Positions 7,060-10,034 of a DNA stretch of 10,034 bases are shown here, piece by piece. The notes below the pieces were generated by a model. It saw only the letters and a list, made by a program, of their open reading frames with translations, made no database searches and had not been told where the DNA came from. A program made the translations under genes and the position numbers. The DNA comes from Anaerolineae bacterium (GTDB taxonomy: Bacteria; Chloroflexota; Anaerolineae; Anaerolineales; E44-bin32): NCBI GenBank assembly GCA_030673735.1, contig DAOVIK010000039.1, positions 1 through 10,034 on the forward strand. Reading direction: 5' to 3'. How positions within the stretch are numbered: position 1 is the stretch's first letter; each line of letters begins with the position of its first letter.

Positions 7060-8367
7060 ATGCGCGCTGTGGATATCATTGTAAAGAAACGCGATGGTGA
7101 TGAACTCACCCGTGAGGAAATCGAGTTCTTTATCATGGGCTTCGTCAGGGATGAGATTGAGGATTATCAGGCCTCTGCTTGGGCAATGGCGGTCTATTTC
7201 CAGGGGATGACGCCCCAGGAAGCTACGGACCTCACCGAAGTAATGGCCGCATCCGGAGATCAGATCGACCTTTCGTCCGTTGTTCCCTACGCAGTGGATA
7301 AGCATTCCACAGGAGGCGTGGGCGATAAAACCACGTTTGTGGTCCAGCCGGCTGTGGCTGCCTGTGGCGTGCCGGTGGCGAAGATGTCTGGCAAGGGATT
7401 GGCCCACACGGGTGGATCGCTGGACAAGATCGAGTCGATTCGCGGATATCGCATCGAACTCACCATCGACGAATTCATGGATCAACTCGCAGCGATCGGC
7501 CAAGTGCTGTGCGGGCAGACGGCGGATCTGACGCCGGCTGATAAGCTGCTGTACGCGCTCAGGGATGTAACCGGAACGGTTGGATCGATGGACCTGATCG
7601 CTTCTTCGGTGATGAGCAAGAAGATCGCTGGCGGAGCGCAAGGGATCGTCTTGGACGTCAAGACCGGTTTGGGCGCCTTCATGCAGTCAGTCGATAGAGC
7701 TTGTGAGCTTTCGACTCTCATGGTTGAAATCGGCCGCCGCTCGGGCAGGCGCGTTGTGTGCTTGATCTCGGACATGAACCAACCGCTTGGCAGTGCGGTT
7801 GGCAATGCGCTCGAAATCCGCGAGGCCATCATGACGATGCGCGGCAAAGGACCTCCCGACTTTCGGGATCATTGTCTCGAAGTGGCGGGCCATATGCTCG
7901 TGTTGGCAGGCACTGCTGATAATCTGGAAGCCGGAAAAGGCATGATCGCCCAGAAACTGAATGATGGCTCTGCCCTGGCGAGCTTCCGGCAATTGGTTGA
8001 GACTCAGGGCGGCGATTGCAGCATGGTGGACGATCCAGACAAACTGCCTCGTGCAAAATGCATTGAGACCGTAGGCGCGCCAACCGATGGATACATTGAG
8101 CAGGTTCATGCTTTAGAGGTGGGGCACACGGTCATGGCACTGGGAGGGGGGAGAGCGAAGAAGGGCGATCCTATTGATCACGCAGTGGGGGTCGAGATCC
8201 ATCGTCAGGTGGGGGATCAGGTGAAGAAGGGCGATCCGCTGTTCACGATCCACGCTAATGATGAAAAGAAGCTGGAGACAGTCTCAGCAAGTGTGTTGGC
8301 TGCGCACAGGATTGTAGACGAGGCGGTGCCCGCGCTGCCGCTGTTCTACGACACTATCGGCGACTGA
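7060..8367 (+). CDS. pdp: Pyrimidine-nucleoside phosphorylase (thymidine phosphorylase family)
   Basis: 435 residues, the normal length. The enzyme splits thymidine, deoxyuridine or uridine with phosphate into base and (deoxy)ribose 1-phosphate in the cytoplasm, feeding sugar catabolism and base salvage. The order is an N-terminal helical domain (about 1-65), the phosphate-binding KHSTGGVGDK (81-90), the family signature SGKGLAHTGGSLDKIESI (110-127), the base-contacting region ALRDVTGTV to SSVMSKK (166-188, with Arg168, Ser183 and Lys187 at the positions of E. coli Arg171, Ser186 and Lys190), and a C-terminal lipoyl-like domain (about 345-415). Two phosphate-site residues are conservatively swapped relative to E. 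coli DeoA: Thr92 for Ser95 and Ser120 for Thr123. The broad-specificity Pdp and the thymidine-specific DeoA cannot be fully separated by eye; length and style favour Pdp. It is divergent from the deaminase fusion and shares its control region. Confidence 0.95.
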   Translation: MRAVDIIVKKRDGDELTREEIEFFIMGFVRDEIEDYQASAWAMAVYFQGMTPQEATDLTEVMAASGDQIDLSSVVPYAVDKHSTGGVGDKTTFVVQPAVAACGVPVAKMSGKGLAHTGGSLDKIESIRGYRIELTIDEFMDQLAAIGQVLCGQTADLTPADKLLYALRDVTGTVGSMDLIASSVMSKKIAGGAQGIVLDVKTGLGAFMQSVDRACELSTLMVEIGRRSGRRVVCLISDMNQPLGSAVGNALEIREAIMTMRGKGPPDFRDHCLEVAGHMLVLAGTADNLEAGKGMIAQKLNDGSALASFRQLVETQGGDCSMVDDPDKLPRAKCIETVGAPTDGYIEQVHALEVGHTVMALGGGRAKKGDPIDHAVGVEIHRQVGDQVKKGDPLFTIHANDEKKLETVSASVLAAHRIVDEAVPALPLFYDTIGD

Positions 8368-8725
8368 TTCTGGCGCGCAAGCAGACACCGGCAACACTTC
8401 CCTATTCATGCATCCAAATTTGATCCCTGCGAGCCCACGGCGGGACGGAAGCATCAAAGGCGCTCGGACCATCGCCCAAACTGAGGGCATTTCGACCGCA
8501 ATCCGTGTTTCGCCATATGAATCGTCACCATTTGATCTTCATGGCCTTGCCGGTGGTATGTAATGTAGGTGAGTGCCGAGAGTGGCTGGTGGTTGGGCTT
8601 ATGTAAAGTCGCCAAGGGAGGTACAGGTACCAAGCATACTTGGGAAATATGCGTGGGATCGGCAATGGCGGCAACGTGTTTGCAGGCTGCAAGAGCCCGG
8701 ATTTACATTGTCCCAAGGTTGCTGC
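8368..8725 (+). other. Non-coding stretch between pdp and the sigma-factor promoter, rich in short inverted repeats
   Basis: I see no convincing gene in this 358-base stretch on either strand; the short open frames have no recognisable motifs, and one crosses the strong promoter downstream. There is no clear hairpin-plus-T-run terminator for pdp. The second half (about 8560-8720) holds several perfect short inverted repeats: TGCCGA (8574-8579) with TCGGCA (8659-8664), CCAAG (8630-8634) with CTTGG (8639-8643), GCATA (8634-8638) with TATGC (8648-8652), and TTGCA (8680-8684) with TGCAA (8688-8692). A tandem AGGTAC pair lies at 8619-8630. It may encode a small structured RNA, but no known family was recognised. 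Confidence 0.35.
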
Positions 8726-8754
8726 TTGACAATCGCCATTTGTGCCTCTATTAT
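8726..8754 (+). promoter_or_regulatory. Near-consensus promoter upstream of the primary sigma-factor gene
   Basis: A perfect TTGACA (8726-8731), a 17-base spacer and TATTAT (8749-8754, five of six matches) make this the strongest promoter in the window. Transcription would start near 8761, leaving about 180 bases of leader before the likely ATG at 8942. Confidence 0.8.
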
Positions 8755-8760
8755 ATTCAT

Positions 8761-8941
8761 TCAGACAATCGCGCGTGGCCCCTCATAATCGGCTTCCCTA
8801 TTCTTAGGCTAATCTTAGATCCACGTGCTAGAAAACAAAGGCAGCCAGAGCTGCAGGCTCATTTGTGGCGTCCGGCTTCGCCTGGCTGGGATGCTGGGCC
8901 AATCTAGAAATCGCGCGATGCAACAGAGAATGGGTGGAGGA
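8761..8941 (+). promoter_or_regulatory. Long 5' leader of the sigma-factor gene with a possible long-range hairpin
   Basis: CAGCCAG (8842-8848) is perfectly complementary to CTGGCTG (8882-8888), and GGCG/CGCC (8867-8870 and 8879-8882) could form an inner or competing stem. The reading frame of the sigma gene is open back to 8789, so part of this leader could be translated if an upstream ATG (8891, 8918 or 8930) is used. Confidence 0.4.
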
Positions 8942-10034
8942 ATGCAAGACAAGAAGGGCAAGAAGGTCGAACAAGAGGAAGAAGCGCTGTTCCAAGGGGA
9001 TTTCAGCGCTGGCGTTGAGTGGTTGATTGAGAAAGGCCGTGATATCGGTCACGTAACCCTCGACGACATTCTCAAGGTTCTGCCTGACGCGGAACAGAAT
9101 ATCGAGCAATTGGATGATCTATTTGAGGCACTCCTATCTGCTGGCGTGACATACCTCGATGAAGCTCCTGAAAATGGCGCTCAGGTCGAAGAGTTGACCG
9201 AGGAGCAACCTGCGGAAGCCAGAAGCCTGGCTCAGATCGACATCGATGACAATGTCGACCTGTACTTCAGCGAAGTAGGAGATCTGCCTTTGCTTACCGC
9301 GGAACAAGAGGTCGACCTCGCAAAGCGTATCGAGCGTGGGCGCAAGGTGCGCGAGCAGTTGGCCCGCGGCGTGGCTTCGCAAAAGAACCAAGCGCAGCTT
9401 CAGCATATGGTGGAGGATGGATGGGCGGCTCGTGAGCATCTGGTGTTGGCAAACTCGCGACTCGTGATCAGCGTGGCCAAGAAGTACATCGGTCGTGGCG
9501 TGCCGTTCCTGGATTTGATCCAGGAGGGCAACATTGGCCTGATCCGCGCGATGAAGAAATTCGATTATCGCCGCGGCTACAAGTTCTCTACATACGCTAC
9601 GTGGTGGATTCGCCAGGCTATCACACGCGCCATCGCCGATCAAGGCCGCACCATTCGAGTTCCGGTTCATATGGGCGATCGCATCAACAGGCTGCACCGC
9701 GAGACGCACCGCCTCACACAGCTCATGGGGCGCAAACCCTCGGTCGAGGAATTGGCGGAAGCAATGGAGGTGCCGCCCAAGAAGGTCGAGGAGATGATCC
9801 AGGCGGCCTGGCGTCCGGTGTCCCTCTCAACTCCCACGGACAGTGAGGATGACTCAGTTCTGGGTGATTTCGTAGAGGATCAGGAGTCTCCCGCGCCGCC
9901 TGAAATTGCCACGCAAACCCTGTTGCGGGAGCATCTGCACGATGTGCTGGGAACACTTCCGGCGCGCGAATCGCGCATTCTGCAGCTCCGCTATGGCCTG
10001 CTGGATGGAACCAGCTATACGCTCGAGGAAATCG
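8942..10034 (+). CDS. rpoD: Primary RNA polymerase sigma factor (RpoD/SigA), C-terminus cut off by the window edge
   Basis: The 364 residues present cover region 1.1 (about 20-72), region 1.2 (about 104-131, DLYFSEVGDLPLLT), a short non-conserved linker, region 2 (about 164-245, including ANSRLVISVAKKYIGRG, DLIQEGNIGLIRAMKKFD and KFSTYATWWIRQAITRAI), region 3 with the 3.2 loop SLSTPTDSEDDSVLGDF (294-310), and the start of region 4 (LPARESRILQLRYGL, 339-353). Gln225 and Thr228 sit where E. coli sigma-70 Gln437 and Thr440 read the -10 element. The presence of region 1.1 and the intact region 2 indicate the essential housekeeping sigma, which directs core polymerase to TATAAT/TTGACA promoters. 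The start is uncertain: in-frame ATGs occur at 8891, 8918, 8930 and 8942. GGTGGAGG (8933-8940) lies just one base before 8942, which is too close for an ordinary Shine-Dalgarno. Confidence 0.95.
   Translation, partial: MQDKKGKKVEQEEEALFQGDFSAGVEWLIEKGRDIGHVTLDDILKVLPDAEQNIEQLDDLFEALLSAGVTYLDEAPENGAQVEELTEEQPAEARSLAQIDIDDNVDLYFSEVGDLPLLTAEQEVDLAKRIERGRKVREQLARGVASQKNQAQLQHMVEDGWAAREHLVLANSRLVISVAKKYIGRGVPFLDLIQEGNIGLIRAMKKFDYRRGYKFSTYATWWIRQAITRAIADQGRTIRVPVHMGDRINRLHRETHRLTQLMGRKPSVEELAEAMEVPPKKVEEMIQAAWRPVSLSTPTDSEDDSVLGDFVEDQESPAPPEIATQTLLREHLHDVLGTLPARESRILQLRYGLLDGTSYTLEEI

Noticed and set aside
8364..8376. GACTGATTCTGG right after pdp, resembling the 5' end of tmRNA
   Set aside because: The match stops after about ten bases, overlaps the pdp stop codon, and no tag-peptide frame or tRNA-like 3' end follows.
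8569..8907. A 112-codon open frame between pdp and the sigma gene
   Set aside because: It runs through the strong TTGACA/TATTAT promoter and the sigma leader, has no recognisable domain and no ribosome binding site.

Overview
The window is ordinary chromosomal housekeeping DNA of a moderately GC-rich bacterium. There is no sign of a phage, transposon, plasmid or CRISPR array. Gene content and protein style suggest a Chloroflexota (Anaerolineae-like) or similar deep-branching lineage: a primary sigma factor with a short non-conserved region, a ROK kinase, a MutS without adjacent mutL, a pyrimidine-nucleoside phosphorylase and a family 5 binding lipoprotein. That placement is inference from memory of protein families, not a search result.

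Layout from left to right. Positions 1-1094 (minus) hold the N-terminal 364 residues of an ABC-type oligopeptide/oligosaccharide-binding lipoprotein that runs off the left edge. Positions 1306-2256 (minus) encode a ROK-family sugar kinase. It is divergent from mutS (about 2312-4900, plus) across a very compact intergenic region in which both promoters appear to start transcription exactly on the start codon (leaderless mRNAs). mutS converges on a 658-residue minus-strand gene (4947-6923) that fuses an MtaD-type amidohydrolase (methylthioadenosine/S-adenosylhomocysteine deaminase) to a C-terminal CYTH-like domain; this fusion is the most unusual object in the window. Divergent from it lies a pyrimidine-nucleoside phosphorylase (7060-8367, plus). 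A 574-base non-coding stretch follows; it contains a near-consensus TTGACA-17-TATTAT promoter and many short inverted repeats. It leads into the primary sigma factor gene (about 8942 to the right edge, plus, truncated within region 4).

Functionally, the deaminase fusion and the phosphorylase form a divergent nucleoside-salvage pair. MutS is mismatch repair. The ROK kinase and the binding lipoprotein are co-directional and may relate to carbohydrate uptake and phosphorylation, although 211 bases separate them. The sigma factor keeps the -10-reading residues of a housekeeping sigma, consistent with the TATAAT-like elements found upstream of most genes here. Predicted 5' leaders are 0 (ROK), 0 (mutS), about 11 (pdp) and about 20 bases (deaminase), against roughly 180 bases for the sigma gene.
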